Source of the DNA: Gammaproteobacteria bacterium
GTDB taxonomy: Bacteria; Pseudomonadota; Gammaproteobacteria; QOAV01
DNA: 6,806 nt
Assembly (NCBI GenBank): GCA_003972845.1
Contig: QOAV01000074.1
Location: forward strand, 1 to 6,806
Direction of reading: 5' to 3'
Shown here: positions 1 to 6,108 of the stretch, in pieces
Position numbering within the stretch: the first letter of the stretch is position 1
Layout: every line of letters starts with the position of its first letter
Notes under the pieces: generated by a model
What the model was told of the DNA's origin: nothing
Database searches by the model: none
Seen by the model: the letters and a program-made list of their open reading frames with translations, nothing else
Position numbers and translations under genes: made by a program

Positions 1-267
1 AAGCTCGAACACGGGTGGACTCGTTTTCTGGTGGCGCCGTGGCTCCGGTACTTCGGGGGGCTCCCCGTCGATCGCACGGTGGCTGGGCAAAACCGCGTGG
101 ACTACATCGTCCACGAGATCACCACCGGCACGCACCCGGTGTTTGGGATCGCGCCCGAGGGAAAGCGGCGGTGGACGCCCCACTGGAAGAGCGGCTTCTA
201 CTTCATCGCCAGGAAGGCCAATGTCCCGCTGGTCCTGCTGGTCGTCGATTACGCCATCCGAGCGTAA
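1..267 (+). CDS. PlsC-like lysophospholipid acyltransferase, internal fragment (both ends missing)
   Basis: The frame is open from base 1 and reads as the middle of a short PlsC/LPLAT-family acyltransferase, the type that acylates lysophosphatidic acid or a similar lysolipid at the inner membrane. Visible family blocks are GGLPVDR (residues 19-25, substrate-binding block II), IAPEGKR (57-63, block III; family form xPEGTR), HWKSGFYFIA just after it, and VPLVLLVVDY (75-84, block IV). The catalytic HxxxxD block would lie before base 1 and is not in the window. GTG at 31 is an internal valine, not a start. The last codons before the TAA at 265-267 probably belong to the neighbouring lpxD sequence read backwards, so the genuine fragment ends near 255. 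Third-position GC is about 87 %, well above the genes to the right, suggesting another genome or a chimeric read. Family assignment is fairly secure; exact substrate is unknown. Confidence 0.75.
   Translation, partial: KLEHGWTRFLVAPWLRYFGGLPVDRTVAGQNRVDYIVHEITTGTHPVFGIAPEGKRRWTPHWKSGFYFIARKANVPLVLLVVDYAIRA
247..255. other. Probable chimeric junction between acyltransferase and lpxD fragments
   Basis: The 9-base string GATTACGCC fits both flanking genes: as Asp-Tyr-Ala in the acyltransferase (plus strand) and as Gly-Val-Ile in LpxD (minus strand). To its left the acyltransferase is intact but LpxD homology is gone. To its right LpxD is intact but the acyltransferase stops after three further codons. 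A shared short string at the breakpoint is what a misjoined assembly, chimeric amplification or microhomology-mediated join would leave. The exact breakpoint is inferred; the two truncations are seen. Confidence 0.65.
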
Positions 268-468
268 ACGTTGCAGAATCTCTGCAGACAACACAATCAC
301 GCCGGCCTTGCAATCGGCCAGCAAGCTGAAATATTTCGGGCTTTCTATATAAACGATGTCGGCGCCGGTGGCTGCTGTCAGGGACGAGGCTCCGGATACA
401 GCCAACCCGGGATCGCCAAGCAGCTCACCATCCGTCGCCTCGGCAAGTTCTTTTAGTAAGATCCCCAC
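247..468 (-). CDS. lpxD: UDP-3-O-acylglucosamine N-acyltransferase LpxD, N-terminal fragment
   Basis: LpxD transfers a 3-hydroxyacyl chain from acyl-ACP to the amino group of UDP-3-O-acyl-glucosamine, the third step of lipid A synthesis, in the cytoplasm. Only the first 74 residues remain. They match the family's N-terminal uridine-binding domain: LLKELAEATDGELLGDP (4-20), SGASSLTAAT (25-34), the SPKYF motif (43-47; NPKY in E. coli) and LADCKAGVIVL (50-60). The start is GTG at 468, 10 nt after the skp stop, with only a weak GCGGA in front. It aligns with the start of E. coli LpxD, and no ATG lies nearby in frame. The frame stays open to base 1, but beyond about 247 it is only the antisense of the acyltransferase: no hexapeptide repeats appear where the left-handed beta helix should begin. 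An automatic call of 156 residues reaching base 1 would therefore be a chimera. Position after skp is the standard gammaproteobacterial order. Confidence 0.88.
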
Positions 469-478
469 GAAATCCGCT

Positions 479-994
479 TTATTTCTTGCCCAGCCTCTTG
501 AGAATGGCGTCGGTAATATCGCTTTTCTGATTGGCGTAAAGGATCAGATCAGAGCGAACAACCAGATCATACTTGTTTTCTTCGCCGTGCTTGACGATGG
601 CCTTGTAAACCTCCTGCTCGAGCTTGGCTATCTCTTCATTGCGCCGCACATTGTAATCTTCCTGGACTTCCGCCCGTTCACGCTTCCACTCTCTTTGCAG
701 ATTGATCAGCTCCTTTTCCTTTTTGGCGCGGGCGTCTTCTTTCATCACCAGAGCATTCTTTTCCAGATCCGCTTCCAGCTTCTTGATCTTTGCGCGCGAT
801 GCATCCAGCTTTTTCTTGCGCGGCGCAAACTCCTTTTCCAGCTTTTTGGACGCCGCCAGCGCCTGTGGCGCCTCCTTGATCAGTCGCGTCGCATTGACGT
901 AGCCAATCTTGAAGTCGGATGCGCTGGCCGGTATCGCCACCAGAGAAAGCGCCAGAGAAAGCATGATCCAAATTCCGCTAGTATATTTTTTCAT
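479..994 (-). CDS. skp: Periplasmic chaperone Skp (OmpH family)
   Basis: Skp is a trimeric periplasmic holdase that encloses unfolded outer-membrane proteins and hands them to the BAM complex. The protein has 171 residues (E. coli about 161). A Sec signal peptide is clear: basic MKK, a hydrophobic stretch at about 8-21 and a PASA cleavage site, probably after Ala25. The mature protein starts with the short beta strand IGYVNATRL (30-38). A Lys/Glu-rich stretch at about 44-136 forms the long helical arms, and the body closes with YDLVVRSDLILYA (142-154) and a final helix with DITDAILKRL. This strand-coil-strand plan is typical of OmpH/Skp. ATG at 994 is preceded by a modest GGAA about 9 nt upstream and gives the correct signal peptide. 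The gene lies 76 nt after bamA and 10 nt before lpxD, as in many gammaproteobacteria, which supports co-expression with its client acceptor BamA. Confidence 0.95.
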   Translation of the reverse strand: MKKYTSGIWIMLSLALSLVAIPASASDFKIGYVNATRLIKEAPQALAASKKLEKEFAPRKKKLDASRAKIKKLEADLEKNALVMKEDARAKKEKELINLQREWKRERAEVQEDYNVRRNEEIAKLEQEVYKAIVKHGEENKYDLVVRSDLILYANQKSDITDAILKRLGKK

Positions 995-1070
995 TGTGAT
1001 TTTCCGTTACTGCCTGTTGCCATTGTCAATCACCCCGGGTACTCACTTGCCTCAAACAGCGAAGTGTAAA

Positions 1071-3356
1071 CTACCGGAGGGTTCCGCCCAAAGTGAACTG
1101 GAATCTTTCGACCTCATCATCCTCTTCCTCGTTGAGCGGCACGCCATAGCTGATGCTGATGGGTCCCACTGGCGAGAACCAGTTGAAGGATACACCCGCA
1201 GCATAGCGCAACGCGCTGAGGTCTATGTCCTCACCCGGACCGTAGACCATACCGCTATCAAGAAACAGACCCATTCGCATGGACTTGCTGTCCTTTTCTA
1301 TGCCAGGTACGGGGAAAAACAGCTCCATGTTCGCCAGGACACGTTTGTCGCCACCGATCGGCCGCGGCGTTTCCCCGGTATCACGCGGACCCAGTGAGCG
1401 GCCGTTGTAACCCCGAACAGTGGACGCGCCACCGGCAAAGAAATTCTTGAAAAAAGGCAGCTCCGGCGTATCCCCAAAGCCGTCGGCATAGCCCAGCTCA
1501 CCGCCGAGTTTGAAGGTAAAACTGCGTGTGATCGGCAGGAAAATCGCAGCCTGGTAACGTGTCCGGTAATAGCCGATGTCCCCGGTGCCGGTCTCCAGCG
1601 ATATACGCTGGAAATTACCCGTGGTCGGCAGCAGAATACTGTCCCGCGAGTCATGCACATAGCCAACCGTCGCCTTGAAGTAGTCACTGCCGGGATGATC
1701 GGTAATGAAGCTCAGAAATTCGGGCGGTGTTTCGTCGGTGGACTCCAGCTTGATACGCTCGAAGCCGGCGCCCAGATTGATCGAGTTGAACTCGCTCACC
1801 GGAATCTTGTAGGTCACGCCCAGGCCGGTGGTATCGGACACGTACTCAGCCGTCTGCGCCCGGGTTGCATCCGTCCGGCGCTGGCTGAAATAAAAACCTC
1901 GACTGACGCCGTCAACCGTGTAATACGGATCCGTATAGCGAATGCTGGCCACCTGATTGACTTTGGAATTGTCGTAGCTTACCGCCAGATCCTTGCCGGT
2001 GCCGAACAGATTGCGATAGGAAATCGAGGCGTTGAACAAGGCGCCATCATTGTTGGAATAACCCACACCGAAAGAGAATGTGCCGGTAGAGCGCTCTTTC
2101 ACCGAGACATTGACATCGACCTGGTCAGGACTGCCGGGCACTTGCGGGGTTTCGATATTGACATCATCGAAAAAACCAAGCCGTTTCAGGCGCAGGCGGG
2201 ATGTCTTGATCTTGTCTGCCGAAAACCAGCCGCCTTCCAGTTGCCGCATTTCGCGCCGGATCACTTCATCACGGGTGACAAAATTGCCGGAGATGTTGAC
2301 GCGCCGCACATAGACGCGCTTGCCCGGATCAATAAAAAAAGTAAAGCTTACGGTCTTGCCGGATTCGTCGATCTCGGGCACCGCATTGACATTGGCAAAG
2401 GCAAAACCTTCGTCAGCCAGCTTGTCGGAAATGGCCTTGGTGCTGTCCGCCACCTGACGACGGGAAAACGCCTGGCCTGGCTTGATGGTGACCAGGGCCA
2501 GTAATTCTTCCTGCGGAATGACGGTATGACCGGACAGCTTGTAACCGGAAACGGTGTATTTGTCGCCCTCGGTAATATTTACCGTGATATAGATATCCTG
2601 TTTGCCGGGGGTAATACTGACCTGGGTGGAGTCTATGCTGAATTCCAGGAAACCCTGGTCCTGGTAAAAGCTGCGCAGACTCTCGAGGTCAGCCGCCAGC
2701 TGCTGCTTGGAGTAGCGGTCCGCCTTACCCAGAAAGCGGAAGGCTGATTTGGGTCGCAGCTTGAATTCCTTCAGCAGCTTTTTTTCCTTGAAGGACTTGT
2801 TGCCAACGATATTGATCTGCTTGATGCGGGCGCGGTCGCCTTCCGTAATGTCCATCTTGATGGCGACGCGGTTTCGCTCCAGCGGCGTAATGGTGGAAAC
2901 GATTTCCGTGGAATAACGCCCGATACTGAAATATTGTGATTTGATCTCACGCTCGGTCTGATCCAGTACCGAACGATTGAACACCCTGCCCTCCACCAGC
3001 CCCACCTGTTTCATGGCAGCCTTCAGTATGTCGTCATCAAATTCCTTGTTGCCTTCGATGGTGATGCTGTCGATGGATGGCCGCTCGACAACGTGAACAA
3101 TCAGGGTATCGCCATCGCGATCGACTGAAATATCCTTGAAAAAACCGGTTTTGAACAGGGCATCAATGATTTCGCGGGAGACTGAATCATCCGATTCATC
3201 GCCAACCTTGACGGGCATGTAGTTGAACACGGTGCCAGCGGATATGCGCTGCAGGCCGGTCACTTTTATGTCCTTGATTTCATAAGCCTGAGCGACGGAC
3301 GCGGAGAACGCGAAACTGGCGATGATGATCAGTAAAGCAGCTGTTTTGTCCCGCAT
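1071..3356 (-). CDS. bamA: Outer membrane protein assembly factor BamA (Omp85)
   Basis: BamA is the core of the BAM complex, which folds and inserts beta-barrel proteins into the outer membrane. From ATG 3356 the protein has 761 residues. The signal peptide is at 1-24 (hydrophobic core AALLIIIASFAF, cleavage after AQA). Five POTRA repeats follow, roughly 25-93, 94-174, 175-265, 266-346 and 347-422, each with a recurring GNK/SGN-type turn. The 16-stranded barrel occupies about 423-761. The loop-6 motif is VRGY (647-650) instead of the usual VRGF. The barrel ends FQFTLGGTLR, with no terminal aromatic residue. The frame is open upstream to 3497 inside rseP, but ATG 3356 is preferred: it has AGGA 9 nt upstream and places the signal peptide at the N-terminus. 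The gene starts 56 nt after rseP and ends in TAG 76 nt before skp. Length is shorter than E. coli (810) but within the family range. Confidence 0.96.
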   Translation of the reverse strand: MRDKTAALLIIIASFAFSASVAQAYEIKDIKVTGLQRISAGTVFNYMPVKVGDESDDSVSREIIDALFKTGFFKDISVDRDGDTLIVHVVERPSIDSITIEGNKEFDDDILKAAMKQVGLVEGRVFNRSVLDQTEREIKSQYFSIGRYSTEIVSTITPLERNRVAIKMDITEGDRARIKQINIVGNKSFKEKKLLKEFKLRPKSAFRFLGKADRYSKQQLAADLESLRSFYQDQGFLEFSIDSTQVSITPGKQDIYITVNITEGDKYTVSGYKLSGHTVIPQEELLALVTIKPGQAFSRRQVADSTKAISDKLADEGFAFANVNAVPEIDESGKTVSFTFFIDPGKRVYVRRVNISGNFVTRDEVIRREMRQLEGGWFSADKIKTSRLRLKRLGFFDDVNIETPQVPGSPDQVDVNVSVKERSTGTFSFGVGYSNNDGALFNASISYRNLFGTGKDLAVSYDNSKVNQVASIRYTDPYYTVDGVSRGFYFSQRRTDATRAQTAEYVSDTTGLGVTYKIPVSEFNSINLGAGFERIKLESTDETPPEFLSFITDHPGSDYFKATVGYVHDSRDSILLPTTGNFQRISLETGTGDIGYYRTRYQAAIFLPITRSFTFKLGGELGYADGFGDTPELPFFKNFFAGGASTVRGYNGRSLGPRDTGETPRPIGGDKRVLANMELFFPVPGIEKDSKSMRMGLFLDSGMVYGPGEDIDLSALRYAAGVSFNWFSPVGPISISYGVPLNEEEDDEVERFQFTLGGTLR

Positions 3357-3365
3357 GTGGGCGAA

Positions 3366-3369
3366 TCCT
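3366..3369 (-). promoter_or_regulatory. Ribosome binding site of bamA
   Basis: AGGA (minus strand) sits 9 nt before ATG 3356 in the 56-nt rseP-bamA gap. It is one of the clearer Shine-Dalgarno-like sites in this block and supports 3356 as the bamA start over the longer in-frame extension into rseP. Confidence 0.5.
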
Positions 3370-3381
3370 GTGCCTGAGCAT

Positions 3382-3408
3382 CTGCTGCGTTGAAACACAA
3401 CGCTGCAG
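3382..3408 (-). other. Intercistronic hairpin between rseP and bamA
   Basis: On the minus strand CTGCAGCGTTG and CAACGCAGCAG flank a 5-base TGTTT loop. The arms pair over 11 positions with one A-A mismatch. The stem lies 4 nt past the rseP stop and 25 nt before the bamA ATG. No T-run follows on either strand, so it is not a standard intrinsic terminator. It could stabilise mRNA ends, mark a processing site or adjust bamA output relative to rseP. The structure is seen in the sequence; any function is inferred. Confidence 0.5.
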
Positions 3409-3412
3409 TAGG

Positions 3413-4786
3413 TTAATGTATTAATCGAGTTATGTCGTTGTAAAAGGCGAGCGTCATCAGCCCGACCAGCGCAAGGATACCAAGTTGTTGGCCCCATAGC
3501 ATTACCTTCTCGGAAACCGGCTCACCCTTTATCGCCTCGATGGCATAAAACAGCAGATGTCCGCCGTCCAGAATGGGTATGGGCAAAAGATTCAATACGC
3601 CAAGGCTGATGCTGATCAGCGCCAGAAACAGCACGAAGTGCTCCATGCCGCCCTGGGCGGATTGTCCAGCGTACTGGGCGATGGTCAGCGGCCCGGAAAT
3701 CTGTTTGGGCGACACTTCCAGGGTCAGCATCTTGCCGAGAACCTTCAGGGTCATGGCCGACATGCGCCAGACCTGCTTGACCGCCTTTCCCGCTGCTTCC
3801 AGCGGCCCATAACGCAAGCTGGTTTTCAGCTCTTCAGGGAAGGCCAGCGGCGCCGGACCAATACCGATGCGCCCCAGCGTCCTGCCTTCCACTGTTTTTT
3901 CCGCAGGCTTTAACTCGACCGTTTCCATGGTGCCGTCCGCACTGGACAGCCGCATGGAAACAGTCTGGTTTGCTTTCGGCCCGATCAGCGCCACCAGATC
4001 GCTCCAGTCGTTCACTTCCTGGCCGTCTATACTGACAACAGTCTGACCTGGCTTGATACCGGCTCTGGCGGCGGGCTCGCCTTCAACCACGGCGCCAATG
4101 ACCGGCTTGATTTGCGGATGCCACACATACAGGCCCAGCTCTTTTTCCAGAAATCCCGGCGTGCGTTCGGTTTTAGGCAAACGCGAGAAATCCAGCACCA
4201 GCGTTTTAGTGCGACCATCATTGTCGGCAATTTCCGTTTTCACGGTTTCATGGGACAGCGCCTTGTCAAACAGATACAGGCGGAATTCTTCCCAGCCATC
4301 CATGTTTTCGCCATCTGCGCTGAGCAGCCGGTCACCGGCGCGGAAACCGGCCGCAGCCGCGATCGAATCCGGCTGCACGAAATCCACCACAGGTTTGACA
4401 TCAGGCACACCCGCCATGTAAGTGAACCAGTACAACACGATGGCCAGAAGAAAGTTGGCCGCCGGGCCGGCAGAAGCGATCAGCGCCCTGGCCCACACCG
4501 GCTTGTGACTGAAAGAGCGGGCTTTTTCCTGCGCAGAAAGCTCGTCGGCGTCTGATTCGCTTTCGCCCAGCATTTTGACATAACCGCCCAGAGGAATGGC
4601 GGCAAGGATGTATTCAGTCTGATCCGGGCCGCGCCGGGTACTCCACAGCGGCTTGCCAAAACCGATGGAAAACTTCAGCACTTTCACGCCCAGCTTTTTC
4701 GCCACCCAATAGTGGCCAAACTCATGGATTGTCACCAGGATGCCAATGGCGACAATGAAAGCGGTAATACTGTACAGAAAACTCAT
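3413..4786 (-). CDS. rseP: Site-2 intramembrane zinc metalloprotease RseP
   Basis: RseP cuts the anti-sigma factor RseA inside the inner membrane after DegS, releasing sigma-E; it also clears remnant signal peptides. The protein has 457 residues (E. coli 450). The zinc-binding HEFGH motif is at 21-25 in the first membrane helix (about 4-22). IPLGGYVKMLGE (64-75) is the conserved membrane-associated beta region. A second helix spans about 98-121. Two periplasmic PDZ domains follow: PDZ1 about 128-200 (AGFRAGDRLLSADG) and PDZ2 about 225-295 (AGIKPGQTVVSIDG). The third zinc ligand is Asp407 in LLPIPILDGGH, followed by a last helix at about 430-450. All catalytic residues are present. ATG 4786 lies 8 nt after the dxr stop with no strong Shine-Dalgarno sequence, suggesting translation by reinitiation from dxr. 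The stop is TAA. Its place before bamA links the stress sensor pathway to the outer-membrane assembly machine. Confidence 0.96.
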   Translation of the reverse strand: MSFLYSITAFIVAIGILVTIHEFGHYWVAKKLGVKVLKFSIGFGKPLWSTRRGPDQTEYILAAIPLGGYVKMLGESESDADELSAQEKARSFSHKPVWARALIASAGPAANFLLAIVLYWFTYMAGVPDVKPVVDFVQPDSIAAAAGFRAGDRLLSADGENMDGWEEFRLYLFDKALSHETVKTEIADNDGRTKTLVLDFSRLPKTERTPGFLEKELGLYVWHPQIKPVIGAVVEGEPAARAGIKPGQTVVSIDGQEVNDWSDLVALIGPKANQTVSMRLSSADGTMETVELKPAEKTVEGRTLGRIGIGPAPLAFPEELKTSLRYGPLEAAGKAVKQVWRMSAMTLKVLGKMLTLEVSPKQISGPLTIAQYAGQSAQGGMEHFVLFLALISISLGVLNLLPIPILDGGHLLFYAIEAIKGEPVSEKVMLWGQQLGILALVGLMTLAFYNDITRLIH

Positions 4787-4794
4787 AAAAAGAC

Positions 4795-5997
4795 TCAGTG
4801 AACGCCCATTTTTTCAATCAGTTCACCGGCCCGGGTCCGGGCCAGCTGATCCGTTTGTAGCACGGCTTCAAGATCCACGCCAGCCGTCAACGGCACGCTG
4901 TCCATTACGCGCTCGACAATCTCGGCAATGCCGGTGAACGCCAGTCGCCTGTCCAGAAAAGCGCTTACCGCCTCTTCGTTGGCCGCGTTCAGCACCGCGG
5001 GCAGCAAACCGCCTTGCTCTGCGGCTGTTCTGGCCAGTCGCAAACACGGAAATTTGACCGGATCCGGCGGCTCAAAGTTCAATTGATTCATACGGAAGAA
5101 ATCGAGACGTTCGACGCCGGACTCAAGTCGTTGCGGCCAGGCCAGGGCGTGGGCGATGGGCGTGCGCATATCCGGCATGCCAAGCTGGGCAATGACCGAG
5201 CCGTCGGTGTATTCCACCATGGAATGAATAATGCTTTGCGGATGCACAACGATATCGATCTGGTCCGGTCGCACATCGAACAGGCTGCAGGCTTCGATCA
5301 GCTCCAGCCCCTTGTTCATCATCGTCGCTGAGTCCACCGAAATCTTGCGTCCCATGACCCAGTTTGGGTGCGCCACTGCCTGCTCGGGCGTAATGCCGCC
5401 CATGTCCTCGACGGCCCGGTCGCGAAAGGGTCCACCGGAGCCGGTCAGCAGTAATCGCTTTACGCCTTCCAGACAGGCCGGAACGCCGCTGGCGTCCGCG
5501 CCGGCCTGCGGCAGACTCTGGAATATGGCGTTGTGTTCGCTGTCGATGGGTAAAATAACCGCACCGGATTCCTGCGCCGAACGCATGAATTCCCGGCCCA
5601 TCATCACCAGCGGCTCCTTGTTCGCCACCAGTACCTTTTTACCGGCCTGCACCGCCGCCAGAGTGGGCAACAGCCCGGCTGCGCCGACTATGCCCGCCAT
5701 CACCATGTCCACCTGTTCGCCAGTCACCAGCTGATCCAGTCCTTCAGCGCCGATGAGCAAACGCGGGTGTTTCTCCCCCGGCTTCATCATGGAGCCAAGC
5801 AGATCGGCTTCGCTTTGGCTTTTGACCGCCACCATGTCGGGCTGAAAGAGGCGGATCTGTTCCAGCAAACGATCCATCTGGGTAAATCCGGAGAGACCGA
5901 CGACGTTGTAGAGCTCCCGGTGACGGGCAACAACATCCAGCGTGTTCACGCCGATAGTGCCGGTAGATCCAAGTATGGCGAGGTTCTGCCTGTTCAC
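4795..5997 (-). CDS. dxr: 1-deoxy-D-xylulose 5-phosphate reductoisomerase
   Basis: Dxr (IspC) converts DXP to 2-C-methyl-D-erythritol 4-phosphate with NADPH and a divalent metal, the first committed step of the MEP isoprenoid pathway, in the cytoplasm. The protein has 400 residues (E. coli 398). Seen in order: the NADPH-binding loop LGSTGTIG (9-16), ANKEPLV (125-131; more often NKESLV or NKEALV), metal ligands in PIDSEHN (Asp152, Glu154), GSGGPF (186-191), HPNWVMGRKIS (210-220), DSATMMNKGLE (222-232, with Asn228, Lys229 and metal ligand Glu232), and the substrate flap HPQSIIHSM with PDMRTPI (252-281). Everything needed for activity is present. The start is GTG at 5997: an in-frame TGA lies just upstream and no ATG fits. 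That GTG overlaps the stop of a small ORF (GTGA), and there is no good Shine-Dalgarno sequence, so coupled translation is plausible. It ends 8 nt before rseP. Confidence 0.97.
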   Translation of the reverse strand: MNRQNLAILGSTGTIGVNTLDVVARHRELYNVVGLSGFTQMDRLLEQIRLFQPDMVAVKSQSEADLLGSMMKPGEKHPRLLIGAEGLDQLVTGEQVDMVMAGIVGAAGLLPTLAAVQAGKKVLVANKEPLVMMGREFMRSAQESGAVILPIDSEHNAIFQSLPQAGADASGVPACLEGVKRLLLTGSGGPFRDRAVEDMGGITPEQAVAHPNWVMGRKISVDSATMMNKGLELIEACSLFDVRPDQIDIVVHPQSIIHSMVEYTDGSVIAQLGMPDMRTPIAHALAWPQRLESGVERLDFFRMNQLNFEPPDPVKFPCLRLARTAAEQGGLLPAVLNAANEEAVSAFLDRRLAFTGIAEIVERVMDSVPLTAGVDLEAVLQTDQLARTRAGELIEKMGVH

Positions 5998-6101
5998 GTC
6001 AGGGAAAACCTGAACAAATCAGGGTAAGAATCAAGCGCCGGAACAAGTGTTTCAATCTGTCCGGCTAATCGGTGCGCTTTTAACCAGCTTGGGGTTTTCA
6101 T
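5994..6101 (-). CDS. Putative small ORF (35 aa) between cdsA and dxr, overlapping the dxr start
   Basis: I do not recognise this product. ATG 6101 lies 7 nt after the cdsA TGA. The frame runs 35 codons and stops at TGA 5996-5994, which overlaps the dxr GTG start in the four bases GTGA. It fills the whole 111-nt gap between the two genes. The peptide starts MKTPSWLKAH and ends LFRFSLT; it has no signal peptide, membrane helix or known motif. The Shine-Dalgarno signal is poor: GGAAG occurs but about 15 nt before the ATG, inside the end of cdsA. The arrangement is that of a translationally coupled leader, which could explain how dxr is translated without its own ribosome site. Chance is a real alternative, since a 35-codon open frame in a gap of this size is not rare. 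Conservation in relatives is unknown. Confidence 0.35.
   Translation of the reverse strand: MKTPSWLKAHRLAGQIETLVPALDSYPDLFRFSLT
6005..6023 (-). promoter_or_regulatory. Small hairpin plus T-run just upstream of the dxr start
   Basis: On the minus strand CCTGA-TTTGT-TCAGG forms a perfect 5-bp stem with a 5-base loop and is followed directly by TTTT. This resembles a very weak intrinsic terminator or attenuator. It ends 7 nt before the dxr GTG, where the ribosome would bind, so it could also hinder initiation unless ribosomes coming from upstream open it. The stem is short and the T-run is only four bases, so termination would be inefficient at best. Confidence 0.25.
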
Positions 6102-6108
6102 GATTGAT

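Noticed and set aside
1..246. Continuation of the lpxD frame on the minus strand to base 1
   Set aside because: The frame is open, but the translation is the antisense of a recognisable acyltransferase and shows none of the hexapeptide repeats of LpxD.
1001..1029. TTGACA-like -35 element before skp (minus strand, 1024-1029)
   Set aside because: The base stretch 17 nt downstream (CGGAAA) does not resemble a -10 box, so there is no supportable promoter.
356..1069. Plus-strand open frame of 237 codons
   Set aside because: It is antisense to skp and the start of lpxD, and its product is low-complexity Phe/Leu/Arg-rich sequence typical of the complement of a Lys/Glu-rich coiled-coil gene.
995..1070. 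Possible terminator in the 76-nt bamA-skp gap
   Set aside because: Only a CACTT/AAGTG pair with a long loop and a short CCCGGG palindrome are present, neither followed by T residues.
1653..2504. Plus-strand open frame of 283 codons
   Set aside because: It is wholly antisense to the bamA POTRA and barrel region, which has clear family motifs; no recognisable protein or start context.
3357..3497. 47-residue N-terminal extension of bamA into rseP
   Set aside because: It would overlap the rseP end by 85 bases and bury the signal peptide; ATG 3356 has a ribosome site and puts the signal peptide at the N-terminus.
6037..6065. GCCGGA/TCCGGC inverted repeat in the cdsA-dxr gap
   Set aside because: Six-base arms with a 17-base loop and no following T-run; too weak to call a terminator or regulatory element.
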